A DNA stretch of 64,000 bases, from positions 3,288,501-3,352,500 of the forward strand of contig CP119314.1 of assembly GCA_029202385.1 (NCBI GenBank). The letters are read 5' to 3'. Position 1 is the stretch's first letter; each line of letters begins with the position of its first letter. The notes below the pieces were generated by a model. It was not told the origin of the DNA, did no database searches, and was given only the letters and a program-made list of their open reading frames with translations. Origin of the DNA: Candidatus Sphingomonas phytovorans (GTDB taxonomy: Bacteria; Pseudomonadota; Alphaproteobacteria; Sphingomonadales; Sphingomonadaceae). This document shows, in pieces, positions 8,137 to 14,535 of the stretch. Made by a program: the position numbers and the translations under genes.

Positions 8137-9830
8137 TGCCCGGCCCCGCGCTCCCCAACGTCTCCCTCAAGGAGCGCTGCAACCGGCGCCTTTCAGCGCT
8201 GAAAGCGGCCCGCCAGCCCTATGAAGCCGAATGGGCGGAGATCGCGAAATACGCGCAGCCTTCCCGATCGCGTTTCCTCACATCCGAGAACAACCGCAAT
8301 TTCCGGCGGGGCAATTCAGCCATCTATAACGCGCGGGCGATCCTCAGCTTCCGCACGCTGACCGGCGGCATGACGAGCGGGCTTTCCTCGCCCTCGCGCC
8401 CGTGGTTCCGACTGACGCCGTTCGATACCGATCTGGCGGGCGACGGCGCGGTGAAGGCCTGGCTGAGCGAGGTCGAGCAGCGGATGTACGCCTTTCTGGC
8501 GGGCACCAATTTCTACGGCGCGGTCAAGGCCGGGTACGCCGAGATGGGGCTGTTCGGCACCGATGCCTGTGTGATGGTGGAGCATGATCGCGAGGGCGCG
8601 GTGTGCCACGCGTTGACCGCCGGCGAATATTGGACCGCGCTGAGCGACGCGATGGTGCCGGACACGCTGTATCGCCGCTGTTCCATGTCGGTGCACCAGG
8701 TGGTGCAGTCGTTCGGCCTGGAGACGGCCAGCGACTTCGTGCGCAACTGCCACGCCAATGGGCGCTATGACGAGCAGATCCCGGTAGTCCACGCGATCGA
8801 GCCGAACGACGACCGGGTGCCGGGCGTGAAGACCGCGCGGGGCAAGCCCTGGCGATCGGTCTATTGGGACGAGAATGACGGGCGCGCCGACCGGGTGCTG
8901 CGCGTCTCCGGCTATGAGGAGCAGCCTTTCTGGGCGCCGCGCTGGGACACGACCGGGGGCGACACCTATGGCACCTCGCCCGGCTTCGATGCACTGCCGG
9001 ACATGCGCGAATTGCAGTTGCAGACCAAGCGCAAGACCGAGGCGACCGAGTTCCTGATCCGGCCCGAGAAGATCGTGCCCGCCACGGTGAAGCTGACCGG
9101 CAAGGCGGGCAATGTCGTCTCCGCCTCGGCGGTCGACGCGGCCGGGGTGGTCGTGCCCTATATGATCAACCCGGCGGCGATCGGCGCGATCATGGAGGAT
9201 GTGAACCGCTGCGCCGAGGCGATCGACCGGCTGACCTATGCCGACCTGTTCATGGCGATCACCAATATGGACGGCATCCAGCCGCGCAACGTGGAGGAGA
9301 TCGCCAGCCGCAACGAGGAGAAGCTGACCCAGCTTGGCCCCGTGATCGAGCGCGTGAACAACGAGAAGCTTGAGGTGGCGATCGACCGGACCTTCGGCAT
9401 CATGACTCGGCGCGGCCTGCTGCCGCCGGCGCCGGACCATCTCCAGGGTGAGCCAGTGAAGGTCGATTTCGTGTCGATCCTGGCACAGATGCAGCGGATG
9501 GTGGGGCTCGGCCAGATCGAGCGGACGGTGGCGTTCGTCGGCAATCTGGCCGGGCGCTTCCCGGAGGCGGCCGACCGGCTGGATGTCGATGCGATCGTCG
9601 ACGACTATGCCGATCGCGCCGGGGCACCGCCGAGAATCATCCGGTCGGTGGAGGATGCGGGCAAGCTGCGCCAGGGCCGCGAGCAGGAAGCGCAAATGGC
9701 CAAGATGGCCGCGATGGCCGGGCCAGCCAAGGACGGCGCGGCGGCGATGCAGATGCTCGGGCAGATGGCGGGGCCGCAGGGTGGGCCGGCGGGGCTGGCA
9801 CCCGGACAGGGGCCGGAGCCGGGACAATAG
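8136..9830 (+). CDS. Phage portal (head-to-tail connector) protein
   Basis: This 564-residue protein resembles the podoviral head-to-tail connecting family (T7-type portal, PF12236). The N-terminus (ERCNRRLSALKAARQPYEAEW) and the segment LTGGMTSGLSSPSRPWFRL are characteristic. The portal dodecamer forms the DNA channel at one capsid vertex and nucleates assembly. The C-terminus is Met/Gly/Pro-rich and low in complexity. The start at 8136 overlaps the upstream stop by one base; the longer frame back to 7947 is out of phase with the small gene and noncoding. Length is near normal, so the gene appears intact although no terminase gene precedes it. Confidence 0.9.
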   Translation: MPGPALPNVSLKERCNRRLSALKAARQPYEAEWAEIAKYAQPSRSRFLTSENNRNFRRGNSAIYNARAILSFRTLTGGMTSGLSSPSRPWFRLTPFDTDLAGDGAVKAWLSEVEQRMYAFLAGTNFYGAVKAGYAEMGLFGTDACVMVEHDREGAVCHALTAGEYWTALSDAMVPDTLYRRCSMSVHQVVQSFGLETASDFVRNCHANGRYDEQIPVVHAIEPNDDRVPGVKTARGKPWRSVYWDENDGRADRVLRVSGYEEQPFWAPRWDTTGGDTYGTSPGFDALPDMRELQLQTKRKTEATEFLIRPEKIVPATVKLTGKAGNVVSASAVDAAGVVVPYMINPAAIGAIMEDVNRCAEAIDRLTYADLFMAITNMDGIQPRNVEEIASRNEEKLTQLGPVIERVNNEKLEVAIDRTFGIMTRRGLLPPAPDHLQGEPVKVDFVSILAQMQRMVGLGQIERTVAFVGNLAGRFPEAADRLDVDAIVDDYADRAGAPPRIIRSVEDAGKLRQGREQEAQMAKMAAMAGPAKDGAAAMQMLGQMAGPQGGPAGLAPGQGPEPGQ

Positions 9831-9843
9831 CCGCATCCTCCTC

Positions 9844-9938
9844 GTCGCCCCGGACTTGTCCCGGGGGCCATCGGTCCGCACGCACCACGACCCGACGCTC
9901 TGGCCGCACCATGGACCCCGGAACAAGTCCGGGGTGAC
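9844..9938. repeat. Paired extragenic palindrome (REP-like) between phage genes
   Basis: GTCGCCCCGGACTTGTCCC at 9844 onward and its inverted partner at 9916-9938 (GGAACAAGTCCGGGGTGAC at the right) are 23-nt arms with two mismatches, about 49 nt apart. Each arm also folds on itself. Elements of this type are abundant between host genes in sphingomonads, so its presence inside a phage operon is notable. Confidence 0.75.
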
Positions 9939-9969
9939 GGATAAAGCATAGGAGGTCCCGAACCTCACT

Positions 9970-10033
9970 CCCTCTCACCCTTCCCACGCCTTCGGCGCGG
10001 GCCCCTTCCCTCTCCCCCAAAAGGGGAGAGGGA
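9970..10033. repeat. Two-hairpin extragenic repeat, copy 1
   Basis: A first variable stem (CCCACGCC-TTC-GGCGCGGG) is followed by GCCCCTTCCCTCTCCC and a second stem closing with GGGGAGAGGGA. The same layout occurs at 58931-58991 with a different first stem. It ends 17 nt before the start of the Bbp19-like gene, where it may replace the normal ribosome site. Confidence 0.75.
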
Positions 10034-10050
10034 ATTTCGGCGAGCACCCC

Positions 10051-10371
10051 ATGATCGAGAAGACCGACAAGCTCACCCTGCTGGAAAGCGCGCCGTTTCG
10101 CCGCTTCCTGTTGTCGCTCGTGCAGAGCGCCGGGGTGTTCGAGACCGCCGCCAATATCGCCGATGGGCGCCACCTCTATCTCGAGGGCCGGCGCTCGCTC
10201 GCGCTTGAGATCCTGCGTGATTTCGACGCGGCGCAGCCGGTCGCGCTGCCCGGCGGAATTCCCGCCGCGACCTTGATTCAAACCTTGCACGAACTGGCGC
10301 ATTCGGGGCGCAAGGAGAATGTCCTTGAACGACGAAACACTTATGCAGAACTCGGAGACGATGCCGCCTGA
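10051..10371 (+). CDS. Bbp19-like phage protein
   Basis: This 106-residue protein resembles the Bbp19 family, which sits between portal and scaffold in BPP-1-like phages; the segments FRRFLLSLVQSAGVFETAAN and GRRSLALEILRDF match what I know of that family. The function is not established to my knowledge. Its last 53 nt overlap the scaffold gene in another frame, a common phage arrangement. The ribosome site is unclear because the extragenic repeat ends just upstream. The assignment rests on position and partial resemblance. Confidence 0.68.
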   Translation: MIEKTDKLTLLESAPFRRFLLSLVQSAGVFETAANIADGRHLYLEGRRSLALEILRDFDAAQPVALPGGIPAATLIQTLHELAHSGRKENVLERRNTYAELGDDAA

Positions 10372-10981
10372 GGCGGATGATGGCTTCGACGATTTCGAAC
10401 CTTCCGCGCTTGGCGATGAAGTCGCCGATGGCGGGGAAGACCTCCCGGAGGACGATGAGGGCGACACGCCCGACACCGATGCGGGAACCCCCGACCAATA
10501 TCAGCTCATCGCGCCCGAGGGCCTGACCCTCGACCCCGTCGCGATCGAACTGGCGACGCCGGTATTCCGCGAGCTCGGCCTTTCCAACGAACAGGCCAAC
10601 AAGCTGATGCCGGTGGCGGGCCAGTTCGCCCAAGGCGTTCTCGATCGCCACAACCGTCAGATGCTCGGCCAGGTCCAGACCGAGCGCAAGGCGTGGCTCG
10701 ACAGCGCGCGCAACGATCCGGAGATCGGTGGCCAGCACTGGACGTCCACCATCGGCACTGCGGCCAAGGCGCTCGACGCCCTCGGCTTCGGCAAGGGCAG
10801 CGCGTTCCGTACGCTGCTCGACGAGAGCGGGCTGGGCAACCACCCCGAAATGATCCGCGCCTTCCAGCGGGTCGGCAAGGCGATCGGCGAGGACGGCTTC
10901 GAACGCTCGTCGGGCATCCACCATTCGAAGCGAGACAGGGCGGAGACGCTCTACCCCGAAGACACACCCAAAGGAGGGTAA
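10319..10981 (+). CDS. Putative capsid scaffolding protein
   Basis: This 220-residue protein has a very acidic N-terminal third (PEADDGFDDFEPS, then EDLPEDDEGDTPDTDAG) and a helical, charged C-terminal half. That composition and its place directly before the major capsid gene fit internal scaffolding proteins of T7- and BPP-1-like phages, which guide procapsid assembly and then leave. An AAGGAG sequence lies very close to the ATG at 10319; a second ATG at 10343 lacks a ribosome site. The stop is followed 3 nt later by the capsid start, after AAAGGAGGG. Confidence 0.78.
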   Translation: MSLNDETLMQNSETMPPEADDGFDDFEPSALGDEVADGGEDLPEDDEGDTPDTDAGTPDQYQLIAPEGLTLDPVAIELATPVFRELGLSNEQANKLMPVAGQFAQGVLDRHNRQMLGQVQTERKAWLDSARNDPEIGGQHWTSTIGTAAKALDALGFGKGSAFRTLLDESGLGNHPEMIRAFQRVGKAIGEDGFERSSGIHHSKRDRAETLYPEDTPKGG

Positions 10982-10984
10982 GAC

Positions 10985-12007
10985 ATGGCAACCATCGGCA
11001 ATTCGTTCCTCAATCTCATCGATCTCTACAAGGGCGCCGGCGGCGCCGACGGCCAGCTCGGCGAAGTGGTCGAGGTGCTGCGGCAGCTCAACCCGATCAT
11101 GGAGGACGCGGTGACCGCGCCCTGCAACATGGGCACCGTCCACCGTCATACCATCCGCACCGGCCTGCCCGACGTGGCGTGGGGCCGGCTCTACCAGGGC
11201 ATCCCGCAGTCCAAGTCGACCACCCAGCAGGTCGACGACACGACCGGTTTCGTCGAGGGTCTGTCGACCGTCGATACCAGGCTGCTCGAAATCTCCGACA
11301 ATCCCGGCGGCGTGCGCCTGTCGGAAGGCCGCGCCTATCTGGAGGCGATGGCGCAGGAGGTGTCGCGCGGTTTCTTCTACCACAACACCACGACCACGCC
11401 GGAGAAGTTCAAGGGCCTGGCCTCCCGCTATTCCTCGCTTGGCGGTGGCGGCGCGGGCAACCAGATCGTCAACGCCGGTGGTGTCCAGTCGGACAATACC
11501 TCGATCTGGTTCGTCACCTGGGGCGACGATTACACGACCCTGATTCACCCCAAGGGCACCAAGGCCGGCGTCACGCGCGAGGACAAGGGCGAGCAGCGCA
11601 CCACCGACGGCAGCGGCAACATCTATTATGTGAAGGAGGAACTGTTCCGCCAGCATGTCGGCGTGGCGGTGCGCGACTGGCGCTACAATGCGCGGATCGC
11701 GAATATCGACGTGTCGAACGTGCTTGCCGGCACGGTCGACCTCTACGGCTTCATGCGCCAGGCCTGTTACAAGCTGCAGGGCCGCCGCGCGGCCAAGATG
11801 GCAGCGAATGTCGCGGCGCAGGGCCGCACCGTCATCTACATGAACCGAGACATGCTGCAGGCACTCGACGCGCTCGGCACCAACTCGGCCAATGGCGCGC
11901 TGATGCTGAAGCCGATGGAGCTGCAGGGCGAGGAAGTGCTGTCCTATCGCGGCATGCCGATCCGCGAGACCGATGCGCTGATCAACGCGGAGAGCGTGGT
12001 CAGCTAG
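10985..12007 (+). CDS. Phage major capsid protein
   Basis: This 340-residue protein resembles the GP7/BPP-1-type major head protein family. The N-terminus (GNSFLNLIDLYKGA), the segment MGTVHRHTIRTGLPDVAWGRLYQG and the C-terminal LMLKPMELQGEEVLSYRGMPIRETDALI are typical of these HK97-fold capsids. It should form the icosahedral shell with the scaffold and cement proteins. A strong AAAGGAGGG ribosome site lies 7 nt upstream of the ATG, consistent with the highest expression of the module. The frame is intact and of normal length. Confidence 0.9.
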   Translation: MATIGNSFLNLIDLYKGAGGADGQLGEVVEVLRQLNPIMEDAVTAPCNMGTVHRHTIRTGLPDVAWGRLYQGIPQSKSTTQQVDDTTGFVEGLSTVDTRLLEISDNPGGVRLSEGRAYLEAMAQEVSRGFFYHNTTTTPEKFKGLASRYSSLGGGGAGNQIVNAGGVQSDNTSIWFVTWGDDYTTLIHPKGTKAGVTREDKGEQRTTDGSGNIYYVKEELFRQHVGVAVRDWRYNARIANIDVSNVLAGTVDLYGFMRQACYKLQGRRAAKMAANVAAQGRTVIYMNRDMLQALDALGTNSANGALMLKPMELQGEEVLSYRGMPIRETDALINAESVVS

Positions 12008-12033
12008 GCATTCAACGAAGCGGCATGCCGTGT

Positions 12034-12103
12034 CCTCGCGAAGGCGGGGATCCAGAACCAAGCAGCGCAACGCCCGTGACGCTGGCCCCCCGCCTTCGCG
12101 GGG
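12034..12103. repeat. Paired extragenic palindrome between capsid and cement genes
   Basis: CCTCGCGAAGGCGGGG (12034-12049) and CCCCGCCTTCGCGGGG (12088-12103) are inverted copies with one mismatch, 38 nt apart, and each folds into its own short hairpin. This is a second host-type palindrome family within the phage module. Confidence 0.75.
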
Positions 12104-12148
12104 GGAACGGCCACGGCGGCGCTGTTCCGAGACACCAGGAGAACCATC

Positions 12149-12583
12149 ATGATCTTCGACGCAACCACCCTGTTCTCGAACGCCCAGGCGGTTACCGCCA
12201 CGGCGGCATCGACCAATATCATCGATCTCGGCGCGACCGGCACCGTGTTCGGCGGTGCCGCCGCCATCACCCGCGATGTCGGCAAGGGTCGCGAGATCGC
12301 GATCCGCGCGAGCGTGGTCGAGAGCTTCAACAACCTGACCTCGCTGACCATCGGCATCGAGACCGACGACAATGCCGGCTTCTCCTCGCCGAAGACGGTG
12401 TGGAGTTCGCCCGCCTATGCGCTGGCCGACCTGGCCGTAGGCGCGAAGCTGTTGCTGCCCGACGAGCTGCCGGTCGGCACCGACGAACGCTATCTGCGGT
12501 TGAAATACACCGTTGCCGGCACCGCGCCCACGCTGGGCAAGATCACCGCCGGCGTGACCGCAGGCAACCAGACCAACCCGTGA
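12149..12583 (+). CDS. Bbp16-like capsid cement protein
   Basis: This 144-residue protein begins MIFDATTLFSNAQAVTATAA and continues into STNIIDLGATG, the pattern of Bbp16-family capsid cement proteins, which trimerise on the outside of BPP-1-like capsids. The remainder is beta-rich (EIAIRASVVESFNNLTSLTI, then DERYLRLKYTVAG), consistent with the jellyroll fold. GGAGAA precedes the ATG. It lies after the capsid gene and one palindromic repeat, matching the phage gene order. Confidence 0.85.
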   Translation: MIFDATTLFSNAQAVTATAASTNIIDLGATGTVFGGAAAITRDVGKGREIAIRASVVESFNNLTSLTIGIETDDNAGFSSPKTVWSSPAYALADLAVGAKLLLPDELPVGTDERYLRLKYTVAGTAPTLGKITAGVTAGNQTNP

Positions 12584-12603
12584 GCGCGAAGGGAAGCAGC
12601 ATC

Positions 12604-12780
12604 ATGAAGCAGCCCAGGACCTACACCGCGCCGCACGACGTCTATACCGGGGGCGTCCTTTACCGCCCCGGCCAGCCCTTCACCACCACCGAACCGCGCG
12701 GGGCGGAATGGGAGCCGATCGGCGCGGCGGAGAAGGCGGCCATCGCGGCCGAACGCGAGAACCAGGCGGACAAGGCATAA
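12604..12780 (+). CDS. Small phage structural-module protein
   Basis: This 58-residue protein starts MKQPRTYTAPHDVYTGGVLY and ends in an Ala/Glu/Lys-rich helix (AAEKAAIAAERENQADK). Short proteins with a GG-x-LYRPG turn are frequent after capsid genes in tailed phages; the function is unknown. GAAGGGAAG precedes the ATG. It is the last recognisable phage gene; a long hairpin follows immediately. Confidence 0.65.
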   Translation: MKQPRTYTAPHDVYTGGVLYRPGQPFTTTEPRGAEWEPIGAAEKAAIAAERENQADKA

Positions 12781-12786
12781 CAGGCC

Positions 12787-12824
12787 CATCGCGGGGACGG
12801 CAAACCGACACCGTCCCCGCGATG
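12787..12824 (+). terminator. Perfect 14-bp hairpin after the capsid module
   Basis: CATCGCGGGGACGG (12787-12800) pairs perfectly with CCGTCCCCGCGATG (12811-12824) around a 10-nt loop. There is no T tract, so efficient intrinsic termination is uncertain. It starts 7 nt after the last phage gene and marks the right limit of the module. Confidence 0.6.
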
Positions 12825-12928
12825 CGCAGCGCTCCGGTCGCTTGGTCGATTCCTGAGCGCAACGGCATTGGCGAGGCCAGCCCTTTCCAGCACCGGGACG
12901 CGACTTCTTTTTCCGCACCGGAGCAGCA

Positions 12929-13843
12929 ATGGCAACGCAACTCGCCTCTCGCGCGCCCGTGAAGACGCGCGAGATTCACAACCATCATGTCGACTCGACC
13001 ATCTGGAACGACTTCGCGTTCCGTGACGACGACATCGTCATCGCGACCTATGCCAAATCGGGCACCACCTGGGTTCAACAGATCGTCGGCCAGCTGCTGT
13101 TCGACGGCGATCCCGACCTGGACATCGCCGAATTGTCCCCCTGGCTCGACCTGCGTGTCCCGCCCAGGGAAGTGACGCTGCGCCAGGTCGAGGCGCAGAC
13201 TCATCGCCGTTTCCTGAAGACGCACCTGCCGGTCGACGCGCTGCTGTTCGACCACAAGGCAAGATACATCTATGTCGCCCGCGACGGCCGCGACGTGGCG
13301 TGGAGCCTGCACAACCACCACGCCAATGCGACGCCGGCCTGGTATGCGGCGCTCAACGACAGCCCCGGCCGCATCGGCCCGCCGGTCCCGCAGGCCGATC
13401 CCGATATCGTTCGCTATTTCCGCACCTGGCTCGACAAGGACGGCGACCCCTTCTGGCCGTTCTGGGAGCATGTGCGAAGCTGGTGGGCGATCAAGGACCA
13501 GCCCAATGTCCTGCTGCTGCATTTCGAGGATCTGAGGCGCGACCTGCCGGGCGAGATGAAGCGCATCGCCGATTTCCTGGAGATCCGGATCGATCCGGCA
13601 CGTTTCCCGGCGATGGTCGGGCATTGCGGCTTCGACTGGATGAAGGCGAATGCGGCCCGGGTCGCGCCGCTGGGCGGCGCGTTCTGGAACGGTGGCGCGC
13701 AGACCTTCATCAACAAGGGCATCAATGGCCGATGGCGCGATATGCTCAGCCCGGGTGACATCGCCGACTACGAGACGCGCAGCGCCGAAGAGCTCGGTCC
13801 GATCTGCGCGCGATGGCTGGCAGGTGGCGTGCGCGCCATCTGA
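12929..13843 (+). CDS. PAPS-dependent sulfotransferase
   Basis: This 304-residue cytosolic enzyme should move sulfate from 3'-phosphoadenylyl sulfate to a hydroxyl or amine. The 5'-phosphosulfate loop YAKSGTTW is at 41-48, the 3'-phosphate-binding segment ARDGRDVAWSLHNHH follows, and the C-terminal KGINGRWRDM matches the RKGxxGDW motif. The layout is that of the cytosolic SULT type (PF00685), normal in length. The acceptor is unknown. It directly follows the phage module after a hairpin and could be a phage-borne cargo gene or simply a host neighbour; codon use does not distinguish these. Confidence 0.88.
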   Translation: MATQLASRAPVKTREIHNHHVDSTIWNDFAFRDDDIVIATYAKSGTTWVQQIVGQLLFDGDPDLDIAELSPWLDLRVPPREVTLRQVEAQTHRRFLKTHLPVDALLFDHKARYIYVARDGRDVAWSLHNHHANATPAWYAALNDSPGRIGPPVPQADPDIVRYFRTWLDKDGDPFWPFWEHVRSWWAIKDQPNVLLLHFEDLRRDLPGEMKRIADFLEIRIDPARFPAMVGHCGFDWMKANAARVAPLGGAFWNGGAQTFINKGINGRWRDMLSPGDIADYETRSAEELGPICARWLAGGVRAI

Positions 13844-13893
13844 CCGCCGATTTTTTTGCGGACCCGCCGGGCCAGGCGGGGCGTTGGTCGATC

Positions 13894-14418
13894 ATGACCA
13901 GTCGTTTCAGCACCCGCGCCACCCCGATCCTCTTCGCTATCCTGTTGCTCGGGGGATGCGGCAACGGGCCAGGCGAGGGCGTGGGGCCAGCCAATGCCAC
14001 CACCACCTTCGTGCCGCCGCGCGAAGTTGCCGCGACTCCGTTGCCGGGGCAGACGCCGCAGACACCGGCCACCGCCTATATCGGCAAGTTCCCTAACGAT
14101 CCGGTCGGCGGCGTGCTGTTCTTCGATCGCACCGATGTATCGAAGGCGCTGGCGGAGGCAGTGCGCGACAACGCGATCCGGGCGCATTTCAGCGAAACCA
14201 GAGAGCCGGAAAAGCCGATCTTCGCGCAGGACGGCAAGGTCGTCGCGGCTGGCTGCAACGCACGGGATTGCAGTGGGCTCAACTGGACGTTCCGGTTCGA
14301 TCCGGCGATCGGCACGGGCGAGGCCTGTTATCACGACACCGCGACGATGCAGGATTCAAGCCGCTGGTTTGCCAACGGCACGCCTGTGATGCGAACGGGG
14401 ATGTGCCCGCTGGCCTGA
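13894..14418 (+). CDS. Putative lipoprotein, unknown function
   Basis: This 174-residue protein has a lipoprotein signal peptide with lipobox LLGGC (Cys22), so it should be anchored to a membrane. The mature part is short, with four further Cys residues in two pairs (GCNARDCSG and GEACYHDT) plus one near the end, suggesting disulfides in the periplasm. I do not recognise the family. The ATG at 13894 is chosen because it gives a correct signal peptide; the open frame back to 13813 would spoil it. It lies 50 nt after the sulfotransferase and may share its transcript. Confidence 0.72.
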   Translation: MTSRFSTRATPILFAILLLGGCGNGPGEGVGPANATTTFVPPREVAATPLPGQTPQTPATAYIGKFPNDPVGGVLFFDRTDVSKALAEAVRDNAIRAHFSETREPEKPIFAQDGKVVAAGCNARDCSGLNWTFRFDPAIGTGEACYHDTATMQDSSRWFANGTPVMRTGMCPLA

Positions 14419-14425
14419 CGGCATC

Positions 14426-14459
14426 GAGCGGCAGACATCGGGGAGCGGCAGACATCGGG
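14426..14459. repeat. 17-bp tandem duplication
   Basis: GAGCGGCAGACATCGGG occurs twice without a gap (14426-14442 and 14443-14459), just after the lipoprotein stop. It looks like a replication-slippage duplication in the convergent intergenic space. Confidence 0.85.
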
Positions 14460-14535
14460 TGCGACTGATTTGGCGCAATGCGTTGATGGTCGTTCCCTTC
14501 GCAAAGAGCCCGAACGGATTCCCCCGCCGACTGCG

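Larger units (their letters stand above)
7945..12780 (+). mobile_element. Prophage remnant: BPP-1-like capsid gene module
   Basis: Seven collinear genes follow the capsid assembly order of Bordetella phage BPP-1-type podoviruses: small protein, portal, Bbp19-like, scaffold, major capsid, Bbp16-like cement and a small protein. No terminase, tail, lysis, integrase, replication or repressor gene is visible to either side. The structural frames are intact, but the spaces after portal and after capsid hold host-type extragenic palindromes, which suggests long residence. I interpret this as a domesticated or decaying prophage; att sites were not found. Confidence 0.78.

Noticed and set aside
10693-12603. 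Long open plus-strand frame covering scaffold, capsid and cement genes
   Set aside because: It is an out-of-frame reading of well-supported phage genes; only its last 58 codons (from 12604) look real.
7945-12780. Gene transfer agent
   Set aside because: Alphaproteobacterial RcGTA-type agents have HK97-type portal, protease and tail genes in a fixed order; this module is BPP-1-like and lacks tail genes.
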